Below are positions 25,915 to 34,954 of a stretch of DNA of 53,883 nt, in pieces. The notes beneath the pieces are model-generated. The model did not search any database. It was not told where the DNA came from and saw only the letters and a list, made by a program, of their open reading frames with translations. The translations under genes were made by a program, and so were the position numbers. Positions within the stretch are counted from its first letter, which is position 1. Each line of letters starts with the position of its first letter. Source of the DNA: Deltaproteobacteria bacterium (GTDB lineage: Bacteria; Desulfobacterota; BSN033; UBA1163); assembly GCA_016875155.1 (NCBI GenBank), contig VGSD01000001.1, positions 1 through 53,883 of the forward strand, given 5' to 3'.

Positions 25915-26537
25915 GGGATCAGATCATCCAATTTTTTGATCTTAAATGGAAAGATCAGCTTTTTGCGGAAAGGAATATCCTCGGGGATTTTAAAGTCCAT
26001 GCAGATTATTCGCTCGGTAGGAAATCCGTGATCCGCAAGCTTTACTGCGAAGCTGCTGCGGCATACAAACAGGGTTTTCCCGTCTTTGAGAAGGTCGCGA
26101 AGCGGGAACATGCCACCTAAGGCGCCGTCATACCGCCGGAACAGTTGATACCTATTTTTAAAAATCTGCAACATAACGTCTTTGAGGAGATCGTGATCCA
26201 TTTCTATTACGATCTGTTTGTCCGCATTATTTCTAAAAACATCAACAGGGAGCGATAAAAAGTTCGGTTCCATGTTCTCCAGTCGGTTTTGGGAAATCTC
26301 ATCTTTTAACTGGTCCACCCATTCGGCTATTTGTTCATCTACGGGATTTTCTTTTAATTTACCCTCTATGGCTTCCAGTAGGTGAACAATTTTACCGAAC
26401 TGCTTCCCTGCACATTCCACGCAAAACTTTTTAAAAAAGCTCACCTGATTAATCAGGTGATTAATTGGCTCCGGAAAGCCTTTGAGCCGTTGATGATTGA
26501 TCCACCATGGTAAATTACCGAATTTAAGGATTGTCAC
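25911..26537 (-). CDS. unknown protein of the polymerase cluster
   Basis: This is a 208-aa soluble protein with a GTG start overlapping the upstream stop by 14 nt. A helical half (35-105, with the pair CVEC at about 39-42) is followed by an alpha/beta half containing KTLFVCRSSFAVKLADHGFPTERIICMDF, which hints at a receiver-like or Rossmann-like fold. I recognise no family. The overlaps with both neighbours argue that it is a real component. Confidence 0.5.
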   Translation of the reverse strand: MTILKFGNLPWWINHQRLKGFPEPINHLINQVSFFKKFCVECAGKQFGKIVHLLEAIEGKLKENPVDEQIAEWVDQLKDEISQNRLENMEPNFLSLPVDVFRNNADKQIVIEMDHDLLKDVMLQIFKNRYQLFRRYDGALGGMFPLRDLLKDGKTLFVCRSSFAVKLADHGFPTERIICMDFKIPEDIPFRKKLIFPFKIKKLDDLIP

Positions 26538-28716
26538 TCTTTATTACCCCAATTATATTATAATCGAGAGTAAATACTGCCTGATTCTTTAGACTTTCCT
26601 TAGAGGTAGGAGGGACGAGCTTAGCTTTATCGATGGCCACCTTTTCGCATTTTGTCATCAAATAATATTCCTGAATGGCACGAAAAATCACCGCTTTTTT
26701 AATTTCATCCTTGCTCTTTTTATTAATATATTGATTTATTCGATATCTCCAGAGATTTGACTTCAGATCGTCAAGATCTGGACCATCGGGCAACGAGGTG
26801 TATATGGCCATAGGAATCCTCAATCCCTTCTCTCTAAGTTCGTCCAGAACATCTATGCCGACTTTTTTCCCTTCTTTATCCAGCAAATCTAAGAGTACCA
26901 TGGACGCTCTTTTCACGAATTCGAGATAAGCTTTCCCCTTAAAATCTGAATAATCCACAGATACAGAATAATCCTTCAATATATCCTTAACATTGCCCAA
27001 TTCGTCAGCTTCGTCATCGATTAAAAGGATAGAAGCTTTATCATAATTCAAGTCTAACAAACAGGGTTGGAATCTTAATATTATTCTGTAATTCTTCTTA
27101 AAATGCTCACGATAATTTATCCGGAATAGTTCCAGGGGATAAATAAGCATTTCGTCCATGTATTGGTAAAGGCGCCTTGCCCCTTGCTCTTCACCCGGGC
27201 GGATCATTAATGCCCAGATTTCAAAGAATTGATGACGAATATCCAAAATATTCTCTTTCAATAATTGTGGTTTGATCACAGGTTCAAAATTAACTTCAAC
27301 GCCAAGCTCGTGATAGGGTTCGACAATCCGCTTCTCAAAATAATAGCGCGCAATGTCAACAAGGTTTGAGGTATTCAGCCTGTTAAATTGAATAATCCAG
27401 TTGATCCTTCCCAGGAATGCTTCTGAAAACTGCAGACGGTCCTTTTCATCCTTTGCTTCTTGCTTTAATTGATTTTCGATTTTATGGCGTCTCTCCTCGG
27501 GCGAAACATCATCTGAGATTATGCCTTTGTTTGTTGTCATGATGATAAAGCAGTCCCGAAAGTAGACATCCCGTCCTCTGCCATCTTTGATCGTCCCCTC
27601 GAAGATCTTATAAAAAAGTTGAAGAACAGATGAATGCCCATGATCCAATTCATCGAAGATAATGATGTGCCGTGGATATAAACGGACCGGTTCAGTTAAT
27701 ATGCCACCAGCTTCACTCTCTACGTATCCTCTTCCGACACCAATGAGTTTGTTCACCGAGTGCTCGTCTTTGTATTCTGCAAGGTTGATCTGCAAAAACC
27801 TATAACCGGGTAGGATACCAGCTAATTGTCGACAGAGTTCTGTTTTGCCAACTCCACTGGGGCCAACGAATAGGAAAATCTGCCTCGGTCTGTCATCGAT
27901 GCGCTTGGAGCCGTATACCATCAACGCAACGTCGACGACGCGCTGGATGGCCTCGTCCTGGCCAAAAATCAACTGGCGAAGTTTGTCCTTTATTCCAGTA
28001 ATTTCCTGAGGTTTCCTCTCATCGAGCAACTGATCGTCCTGTAGGTAAATCTCGGAATTAAACGGCAGCGTGGATTCAATTATCGCTTTTATAAGGCAAT
28101 CCAGTTGGGCGTTTCTGGCAACCTCGAATGAGTCCCTTATATTGTTCTGTTCTAACGCGGGACATATTTTTACGAAATGATGCCGTTCTAATTGCCCATA
28201 AATCCTTCGCAATTCCAAAAACAAGTCGGGTGCTCCCGATGAAGAGTTTTTTTGGGATTCCTCAATACTTTCTTCCAGTGATTTTTTACATGCAATAAAT
28301 TCCCATTGATCAAGAAGAGAATTCTCTTTCCGGAAGGCTGTTGGTACGCGACAGCAGGAAAGAACAAAGAAAATTTTGTGATTATTCATATAAAAATTGC
28401 ACATTTGCACAAGTCGCGAGTAAAATCCGCCAGGGTGCTCTCCGGCATGCGCAAGAAGATGTAAATTGGGAATCACAATATATTTTGTCATATCGGAATT
28501 AACGAGTTTCTTTATTTCCGCCGTTTCCTTTTTACAGGCCGGCCCTAATTTAAATAAAGATGAATTTTCCATATCCTCGAGACGTAATTTTCCGTCAAAA
28601 ACGAGTGGCCACCTCAAGTATAAGATGCCCTGGCTGCTCTGCAAAAAAGCATCGATTTCCTTTGAGGTATCTTCTTCGATCATCCCGTAATAGAATTTAC
28701 TCCGAGCCCCCGGCAT
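26524..28716 (-). CDS. Clp-type AAA+ ATPase fused to a response-regulator receiver
   Basis: This protein has about 730 aa. The N-terminal ~235 residues are of unknown fold. The AAA+ module is of the ClpA/ClpB second-domain type: IFGQDEAI at about 251, Walker A GPSGVGKTE (about 285-293), Walker B IIIFDELD (about 351-358) and sensor MTTNKG (about 393-398). The C-terminal receiver, about 561-690, starts ILLIDDEADE, with the Asp in MVLLDLLD, Thr in IYTSLPDG and Lys in YINKKSKDE. A Clp-type unfoldase switched by its own receiver is unusual. The ATG at 28716 sits two bases after the stop of the 45-aa ORF; the ATG at 28752 lies inside that ORF. Confidence 0.8.
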   Translation of the reverse strand: MPGARSKFYYGMIEEDTSKEIDAFLQSSQGILYLRWPLVFDGKLRLEDMENSSLFKLGPACKKETAEIKKLVNSDMTKYIVIPNLHLLAHAGEHPGGFYSRLVQMCNFYMNNHKIFFVLSCCRVPTAFRKENSLLDQWEFIACKKSLEESIEESQKNSSSGAPDLFLELRRIYGQLERHHFVKICPALEQNNIRDSFEVARNAQLDCLIKAIIESTLPFNSEIYLQDDQLLDERKPQEITGIKDKLRQLIFGQDEAIQRVVDVALMVYGSKRIDDRPRQIFLFVGPSGVGKTELCRQLAGILPGYRFLQINLAEYKDEHSVNKLIGVGRGYVESEAGGILTEPVRLYPRHIIIFDELDHGHSSVLQLFYKIFEGTIKDGRGRDVYFRDCFIIMTTNKGIISDDVSPEERRHKIENQLKQEAKDEKDRLQFSEAFLGRINWIIQFNRLNTSNLVDIARYYFEKRIVEPYHELGVEVNFEPVIKPQLLKENILDIRHQFFEIWALMIRPGEEQGARRLYQYMDEMLIYPLELFRINYREHFKKNYRIILRFQPCLLDLNYDKASILLIDDEADELGNVKDILKDYSVSVDYSDFKGKAYLEFVKRASMVLLDLLDKEGKKVGIDVLDELREKGLRIPMAIYTSLPDGPDLDDLKSNLWRYRINQYINKKSKDEIKKAVIFRAIQEYYLMTKCEKVAIDKAKLVPPTSKESLKNQAVFTLDYNIIGVIKSDNP

Positions 28717-28718
28717 GT

Positions 28719-28856
28719 TTATGGATTCCCTTTTGCGATTGAAAATTTCCAATCCTGAGTGATTTCACTGAGAATCTTTTCGACTTCCGCCATCCCTGCT
28801 CCTGAAAAATCATTCCAGAGATCAATAACTTGCTCTAATTCGAAAAAACCACTCAT
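28719..28856 (-). CDS. 45-aa ORF coupled to the Clp/receiver gene
   Basis: The ORF begins MSGFFELEQVIDLWNDFSG; it is acidic, helical and too short for most automatic calls. Its TAA is followed after two bases by the ATG of the Clp/receiver gene, a spacing that suggests coupling. The ribosome binding site is weak (GGA before AAAAAATG). The composition looks coding, but no family is recognised. Confidence 0.45.
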   Translation of the reverse strand: MSGFFELEQVIDLWNDFSGAGMAEVEKILSEITQDWKFSIAKGNP

Positions 28857-28967
28857 TTTTTCCGGAGCAAGTATTTACACTAGCATCTTTATGTAATTCT
28901 TATCAAAGGCCCCCAGCACACATTGGATACCTTTCGATTTCAAATAGTCCGAACAAACCTTGACATG

Positions 28968-29783
28968 TTACCGATGGTCCATAAGCTTCTTCTCAAACGC
29001 ATCAATTTCTCTATTAAGATTTGCCGCAAATTCCTTTAACTCTTCAGGGAATTTCATCGCCGGAATTTTCAATTGTGCTTTCTTGATTAATTCCTTATAT
29101 GAAGGGAATTTATTAAATTGATCCCAACGAAAGCGAATTTCAGGATCGTTCTTTAATTTTTCAATGCCCTCTATAATTCTTCCCTCTAAATCATTTGGCG
29201 GCGAAAACAAGGGGTTCTCTGACTTTGCCTGGCTGATCAAATCATAAGCCACCATTATTGTCATTAATTTTTCCCGAAGAAATAGGGCAATGTCCAGTCC
29301 TGGAAGAAATAATTTCCATAATCTGTCATAATAATCCCTGTAATCCTTCTCTCCGATTTTCTTCAGAAGTGGCAACAAACCCTCTGACCAAAAATACTCT
29401 TCTGCCTCGCGATGAAATAGGAGAGGTTCTGTTTGACACACCTTAGTTCTTCCTTCACATCTTTCTCTTTCAATAGACGATAGAATCACACTAATATGAT
29501 CATTGGTCCTCTTACTTTTATGAGCGGCGATGCATATCCTCTCTTTCATCGTGCCGTTTATGATATTTTCTAACTTCTTTTTTAACCCACTATTTTCCTG
29601 ATCAATATAAACCAGATTATAATCAAAATCCTCTTCCTTCACATCTACCTTGATAACTACCCCGTTCGTCCAAAATATTTCAGGAGCGTTTTGCCTTCTC
29701 ATTTTTCCCCTAATAATTTTCCAAATTTCATTATCCACCGTACATACTATTATAATTAGCCTATCTTGCTCAAGTTTATCCAT
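28968..29783 (-). CDS. unknown protein downstream of the large kinase
   Basis: This protein of about 271 aa has a receiver-like or small alpha/beta N-terminus (RLIIIVCTVDNEIW ... DYNLVYIDQENSG) and a long helical C-terminal part from about residue 125. The ATG at 29783 overlaps the kinase stop by 8 nt and has AGGAGG ten bases upstream. It is probably translated with the kinase and may be its partner. After its TAA the same frame stays open for 30 codons with protein-like sequence. Confidence 0.5.
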   Translation of the reverse strand: MDKLEQDRLIIIVCTVDNEIWKIIRGKMRRQNAPEIFWTNGVVIKVDVKEEDFDYNLVYIDQENSGLKKKLENIINGTMKERICIAAHKSKRTNDHISVILSSIERERCEGRTKVCQTEPLLFHREAEEYFWSEGLLPLLKKIGEKDYRDYYDRLWKLFLPGLDIALFLREKLMTIMVAYDLISQAKSENPLFSPPNDLEGRIIEGIEKLKNDPEIRFRWDQFNKFPSYKELIKKAQLKIPAMKFPEELKEFAANLNREIDAFEKKLMDHR

Positions 29784-32700
29784 TATCAATAGTCCTCCTC
29801 ACAGAGAAGATCGTTTGGGCTAACGCATATTTGTCTCCCTCGGCTATAAGATTTTCAAGTGCCCCTATAGGAATGTATCGCATACCTTGTTTCATATTCG
29901 GCGGCTCTCCTCGCCCTGAATCGATTAAAACAAACGGATATTTGTGCCTGGCCTTCTCTAAAAAATCGCCTTTAATTTTATCCAATATTCCCATGTGTAT
30001 TATCAGGAAGGGAACATTATCATATTCCGAAAGAACTCTTTTCTGATCACCTTCAGAAATGACGTAGTCGTCCACAGGTATCAGAAAAATCCCCCTTTTT
30101 TCCAGCAGCTTCGCATAATTTGATGTATAAGATCCCCCACCCGCAATATCAAACACTTTATCATGCTGAGAATTCTTCCATAGTCTTTCGTCAATAATGA
30201 CAACCTTAGTCATCGCAGATTCCATCACCTCACATACAAACAATTTCCTCTCTTCAGATTTTGTATAAAGATTTTCGAGAAGTTTTCCAAAGGAGTTACC
30301 TCCCGACGTATCATGGTAGTAAAAAGACGAGTCGAGGCAAATATGGCTATAAAACCCATGGTTATCGAATATTATCCAATCACCCCAGTTTTTGGGCGAA
30401 AAATTGATTAAGTCCTTTTTTACATAACACTTAAAGGGCATTTTCATTTGCCACTTCTCTTCCTGTCCGCCCCTTCCGCGGATTAATACTTGCTTGCTTC
30501 CATTAAATTTCGCCCTGACGTACAATTCATAGGCTTTGGTGACAAAACCTCTGGGATTTGAACTAATTGAGCCAAAAGGAATGACCTTGTCTGGGACACA
30601 GACTGGTTTGTGCCATTCGAGCCACCTGCAAGATTTCCAAGGATTGTTTTCTCGGGCGACTATTATCCTATACGGCAACTGGTCTCTGAATTTAGAGAGA
30701 ATTTTGTCAATTTCCTCATAATCAGCTGTTCGAAAAATAATAAAACGGTGTGGGACTGTTTCATTTCTGGCAAATATTTCCTGTAATTGGTTTTGAGCGT
30801 AGCAGTATATCCCCTCATTGATATTCTCCAGGGAATTTGAGTCATGTTCTTCTTTTTTATCAACAATAATGCAGACTTCCTTTGGTTTTCTTAAATAAAT
30901 ACTTAGTTTCAAATTCTGTCCGCATGCTCCATTACTCATATTCTTAGCGCAATCGGCGTAACACTCAAACGCTACTAAGGGTGGGGAATTTTCTTTACCC
31001 TTTTGGATTACCGATAATTCGTCAACAGTAGCCTTTCTCAAAAAATTTGCAGATATTTTCATTTCCTTTACCCCCCAATCCTCCCGCACCAACTTTCCCT
31101 CTTCGTCAACGAACCGATTCTCTTGCAGAGATCGATGCAAACGATCTCTGACTGTTTCACCATTCTCATCTTTAATGAGACAATTTCCTATATTATCCGA
31201 TAGGACAACTTTCCAGTAATCCTTATAATTGCTATCTTTAGATATATCAATAGTAAATACTAACGCCTTTTTTGTATTTGACCCCTTAATTTGGTTTTTT
31301 AAATGTTGCCCACCATATTTCGTGCTATTTCTAATAAAATTTTCAAAAATAGAATATAAAGCTTGGCGCCCAATAAGGCCATGGGGGATGGACGCAGAAA
31401 TGCCTTTCGGTTGTTCATTAAAAACAATGCTCATGCAATCAGGCTCAATTTCTTTCTGTCCCTGCACATTTTTGTTGGGTAACAACCGCTGGCATTTTTC
31501 ACGGTCACATTGCCCTTTTTCATTTATGCACCCTCTTTTATAAGTAAACCCTTCTGAACGACCTATATTATCTAAGAGAGCATCTTGACTCTTAAAATCA
31601 TCGATAATTTCGGCAAGCCGCAAACTCTTTTCCCAAGAAGGGACCGTTGTGGCCATTTCAGCAATAAAGTCCATCCTCTGTTTGAGATAATCGATAAGGC
31701 TTGCCGACTTCTCGATTATCTTTTTCTGCTCACCATAATCTTCTTTCCTTGGCGACCACTCTTTTTTGGCTATATTCTTGTCTGCCCGTTCAATTTCTCT
31801 TTTCGTTAAGTTAGTCCAATAAGATAATACGTGTGAGCCGACATTATGGGACATGTTCCGACTCATAATCGCAGCTACGGCCGCTTTGGTGGAATGCTTC
31901 AATACATTCTGCTTTTGATTAGCTGCATTCGCCGTTTGAACAAAGAGAAAGTTAAGTTCGCGCAATAGTTCTTGGTTGTGCCAGGTGAGAATGTAATCAC
32001 TAAGGTCAAAATAAAGATCGAACACCCCTTGAATTTCGTCCGAATAAGCTCCGCCTTCTAATTTTTCAGTACGTACCGGCAATAAAAAACGTGATCTTAT
32101 ATTTATTCGATCTTTCTTGTAGACCTTACTTCCATTTGGGCAGAAAACATACACCTTAGCTTGGTTTTTATGCCAAGCGTCTATTACGTCCTCGAAAGAT
32201 GGATTGTTAAATTCATACTTCCAAGTCGCATCAATTTCCCCCCCCTTTATTTCCTTGAGAAAATAATGTTCTTCGGACCCTTCAAAGGCATGAAGATATT
32301 TAGGGGCGTGGGGATGGCCAGACCGCTGCTGTGCTTCGATTATCTGGCGGAGGCTCCAAAAGCCACCTGCCACAATATTAAGGACTTTTGGCAATAACGA
32401 CAAAAGGATGTTCGGTACTTCATTGATGGTCTTTTTCTCTAATTCATTGAGAGCTTTAGTATAGACCTCATAAATGAGAGAGTGGAAGAGCAAAGGACCG
32501 AATTCGCGTGAGATACGCAGAAAGGTAACTGAATCTTCATTCAACCTATTTTTAAATTTTGTCGCGTTCTCGCCCTTTTCTCTATCAACAATGATAAACA
32601 TCACACCCAATTTTTGACCAAGATAACCCAACGGGGTTGCAATAATGCCATCGTATTTTGCTGTAAAAAAAAGGCCTTCGACGAAATGGCGAAGGGCTTC

Positions 32701-33852
32701 ACCTGCAAGATCAGGTTGGGTTTTAGCAGGGGGGGGATTATCTGGATCAAAAATTAAATTACGGCTTTCCCAGGCATTCCAGATATACCGCGTAATTCCG
32801 GTTTGCGTTCGCTGGATTACGTTCTGGAGCAAATACTGAGCCGCGGTTTTAAGTCCGTTATCCGTTAGGGGGGAACCTCTTTTGACAATTTTGGCCACTT
32901 GCTCATAAGCATCGTGGATTCTCCCATATTCTTCTTTATCGGGGACAAGCGCCTTGAAGTCCCTTAGATCCCTCTCAATCTTATCCCAATCGATCTCTGT
33001 TAAGGATTTTTCGGCTTTTCTTTGAAGGTCTATGTAGTCTACCGCCCGATATCGAAGCACTTTCTTTTTCGCATCGTAGAGCAGAGTGGGGAATTGGTAA
33101 GCTGAGCCCATTATCATTCGGCACTTATCATGAAGCTGATGCACCACTTCGTCAGGGTCAAGTAGGTCTTTGCGCCTAGGTGGAGGGACCTTGAAACACA
33201 GATGAGAAAACTTGCAAGGCCCACAAAAACCTCCATCTTCATAAGAGCCTCTCGGGAAGCAGTCAGGATCTTCCTGAGCGCTAAATATCTTAGATACCCT
33301 CTTCACATCCTTCGAGGAGACCGGAAGCGAGGGCGCTAAAGAATAAAAGCGAATAATGCCACGCAAGACCGGTTCGAACTTCGAATCGGTGCAGTTCTTA
33401 TTTGCGCATCGATTGGAATCATACTCAAGAAAGAAAGGGGCATTACACTTAAAACACCTTTTCACCCATAGTGGGATATCGATCAGGGTTTCGATATAAT
33501 TTTCCCCGTAGTCGCTTGTGACTTTTTTTTCTATCGGAATGATTTTAGGCTCCCATATACTTCCGCCTCTATTTAAACGTTTCAAAAAATCTTCACTAAT
33601 TTTATCAACTTCCCCTTCAAATTCTTTTTTTAAGTCTGCTACGTCTTCTTCAAGTTGGCCGTAACAATGAATCTTTTTTTCATGACCATCTTGGGTATTG
33701 AGGTGAACCCTAAAACCTACCCAGAGATCCAAAACAGGTTTTAGCTCTCTGAATAGATTTCTTGTAAAATAGCCTTCGTAATTCAGGGAGAGAATGCTTC
33801 TCTCAAGGATATCCAGAGCTTGTGTGATTTCTTTTCTACTCACTCTCCCCAT
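29776..33852 (-). CDS. giant atypical histidine kinase
   Basis: This is a protein of about 1358 aa. The N-terminal ~640 residues are sensor-like and include two Cys clusters: CFKCNAPFF with RCANKNC (about 134-156), and a CGPC/HLC group near 212-220. The H-box RNMSHNVGSHV has the candidate phospho-His at about 669. The ATP-binding domain carries an N-box, FENFIRNSTKYGG (about 833-845). The C-terminal ~350 residues are uncharacterised; segments such as VVIIDERLW and PFVLIDSG look like receiver-type strands. There are no membrane helices, so sensing is probably cytoplasmic. The ATG at 33852 is preferred over the upstream GTG because AGGAGG is properly spaced. It starts the regulatory half of the run, 40 bp after the M24 peptidase. 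Confidence 0.78.
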   Translation of the reverse strand: MGRVSRKEITQALDILERSILSLNYEGYFTRNLFRELKPVLDLWVGFRVHLNTQDGHEKKIHCYGQLEEDVADLKKEFEGEVDKISEDFLKRLNRGGSIWEPKIIPIEKKVTSDYGENYIETLIDIPLWVKRCFKCNAPFFLEYDSNRCANKNCTDSKFEPVLRGIIRFYSLAPSLPVSSKDVKRVSKIFSAQEDPDCFPRGSYEDGGFCGPCKFSHLCFKVPPPRRKDLLDPDEVVHQLHDKCRMIMGSAYQFPTLLYDAKKKVLRYRAVDYIDLQRKAEKSLTEIDWDKIERDLRDFKALVPDKEEYGRIHDAYEQVAKIVKRGSPLTDNGLKTAAQYLLQNVIQRTQTGITRYIWNAWESRNLIFDPDNPPPAKTQPDLAGEALRHFVEGLFFTAKYDGIIATPLGYLGQKLGVMFIIVDREKGENATKFKNRLNEDSVTFLRISREFGPLLFHSLIYEVYTKALNELEKKTINEVPNILLSLLPKVLNIVAGGFWSLRQIIEAQQRSGHPHAPKYLHAFEGSEEHYFLKEIKGGEIDATWKYEFNNPSFEDVIDAWHKNQAKVYVFCPNGSKVYKKDRINIRSRFLLPVRTEKLEGGAYSDEIQGVFDLYFDLSDYILTWHNQELLRELNFLFVQTANAANQKQNVLKHSTKAAVAAIMSRNMSHNVGSHVLSYWTNLTKREIERADKNIAKKEWSPRKEDYGEQKKIIEKSASLIDYLKQRMDFIAEMATTVPSWEKSLRLAEIIDDFKSQDALLDNIGRSEGFTYKRGCINEKGQCDREKCQRLLPNKNVQGQKEIEPDCMSIVFNEQPKGISASIPHGLIGRQALYSIFENFIRNSTKYGGQHLKNQIKGSNTKKALVFTIDISKDSNYKDYWKVVLSDNIGNCLIKDENGETVRDRLHRSLQENRFVDEEGKLVREDWGVKEMKISANFLRKATVDELSVIQKGKENSPPLVAFECYADCAKNMSNGACGQNLKLSIYLRKPKEVCIIVDKKEEHDSNSLENINEGIYCYAQNQLQEIFARNETVPHRFIIFRTADYEEIDKILSKFRDQLPYRIIVARENNPWKSCRWLEWHKPVCVPDKVIPFGSISSNPRGFVTKAYELYVRAKFNGSKQVLIRGRGGQEEKWQMKMPFKCYVKKDLINFSPKNWGDWIIFDNHGFYSHICLDSSFYYHDTSGGNSFGKLLENLYTKSEERKLFVCEVMESAMTKVVIIDERLWKNSQHDKVFDIAGGGSYTSNYAKLLEKRGIFLIPVDDYVISEGDQKRVLSEYDNVPFLIIHMGILDKIKGDFLEKARHKYPFVLIDSGRGEPPNMKQGMRYIPIGALENLIAEGDKYALAQTIFSVRRTIDNG

Positions 33853-33874
33853 TCTCACCCTCCTTTTGGGAAAT

Positions 33875-33888
33875 TGCTCCTAGGAGCA
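33875..33888. promoter_or_regulatory. perfect 14-bp palindrome ahead of the kinase gene
   Basis: TGCTCCTAGGAGCA is its own reverse complement and fills the short gap between the peptidase stop and the kinase start. It is a candidate operator for a dimeric regulator or a tight hairpin affecting readthrough between the two halves of the run. Confidence 0.4.
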
Positions 33889-33892
33889 CAGC

Positions 33893-34954
33893 TTATTGGA
33901 TAATCACCGTGTCCTCGATTCGCAAGCCCAACCTTTCTTCTGGAATATATAGACCGGGTTCAATCGTCATCACCATTCCTTTTTCAAGTGGAGTATCCTT
34001 ATTCCCTGGGTCATCTGGGGCCAGACCCACAAAATGGCCGATCTTATTGAGATAATAATTACCCAAACCATGTCTTGCAAACCCTTCTTTTGCTATTTCG
34101 GACAATATAGCCAGAGTGGTGCCCACATGGGCATTTCTAAGCACTTCTTGTTGAACCTCCTTGATTATCGCGTATAAGCTTTCTTGCTCATGGGCAAATC
34201 TGGCCGAGGTAGGGAAAGTCCTCGTGAAATCACAAACATAATAATCAAGAGCTGCGCAGATGTCGATTAATACCAAGCTTTGATCTGGCAGCCTATCCCG
34301 GTTCTGTCGGTAATAGGGAATCGCCGAGTTGCTTCCAGAGGCGACGAAGATATCATAAAATATATTAAAACCATTCTTGACAAGGTTCCTATAAATCTCC
34401 CCAGCTATCTGCGACTCAAGAACGCCGGGCTTGATCAATTCATGTAACTCTTCAAATATGGTCTTGATGATTCCTATACCCTTTTTTATAATTGCCACCT
34501 CTGAAGGTTCTTTGATCATCCGCATTCGTAATAGCTGCGATGGCAGAGGTTTGAAGGTTAATCCAGGGAAGGTACCGCGTAAAAGGTCGATCAACTCGGG
34601 AGATATGGGAGTTCGGGAATTTAAGGCGTAATCACAGTAAAGGGTAGATACTTTGTGCTCCGAAAGAAGGCGGATTAAATGTCGGGCGAGCTCACCGGAG
34701 GAAACACTTCGAACGTCTTGGATATCACAAGAAGTCTTTAAATGAGGATATTCAATTGGATTTGCTGCCACATATTCCTTATCTGTTTCCAGGGAAATAA
34801 GGGCAAACGTGTGGAAGGCATCCAGACCCGTGAGATAGTATAGATTTTCGTTGAAATGCTCTGCGCCTTTCCAGAGTAAGAGCCATCCCTGACCCACAGC
34901 TTTCCGCAGCCGGTTTCTTCTTTCGAGAAAATCATGTCGTGCGATTGAGTTCAT
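33893..34954 (-). CDS. M24-family metallopeptidase (Xaa-Pro aminopeptidase/prolidase type)
   Basis: This 353-aa protein has an N-terminal creatinase-like domain (1-150) and a pita-bread catalytic domain. All five metal ligands are visible in order: Asp in LVLIDICA, Asp in VCDFTRTF, His in KIGHFVGL, Glu in MTIEPGLY and Glu in LRIEDTVI. The protein stops right after the last ligand, slightly short for the family. It overlaps the radical SAM gene by 23 nt. M24 enzymes cleave at Xaa-Pro bonds. The two small peptides at the head of this operon both end in Arg-Pro, so they or their products are possible substrates. Confidence 0.88.
   Translation of the reverse strand: MNSIARHDFLERRNRLRKAVGQGWLLLWKGAEHFNENLYYLTGLDAFHTFALISLETDKEYVAANPIEYPHLKTSCDIQDVRSVSSGELARHLIRLLSEHKVSTLYCDYALNSRTPISPELIDLLRGTFPGLTFKPLPSQLLRMRMIKEPSEVAIIKKGIGIIKTIFEELHELIKPGVLESQIAGEIYRNLVKNGFNIFYDIFVASGSNSAIPYYRQNRDRLPDQSLVLIDICAALDYYVCDFTRTFPTSARFAHEQESLYAIIKEVQQEVLRNAHVGTTLAILSEIAKEGFARHGLGNYYLNKIGHFVGLAPDDPGNKDTPLEKGMVMTIEPGLYIPEERLGLRIEDTVIIQ

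Noticed and set aside
33861..33895. Possible -24/-12 box ahead of the kinase gene
   Set aside because: TTGC is present on the plus strand, but no GG stands at the right distance on either strand; the palindrome is the only notable signal there.
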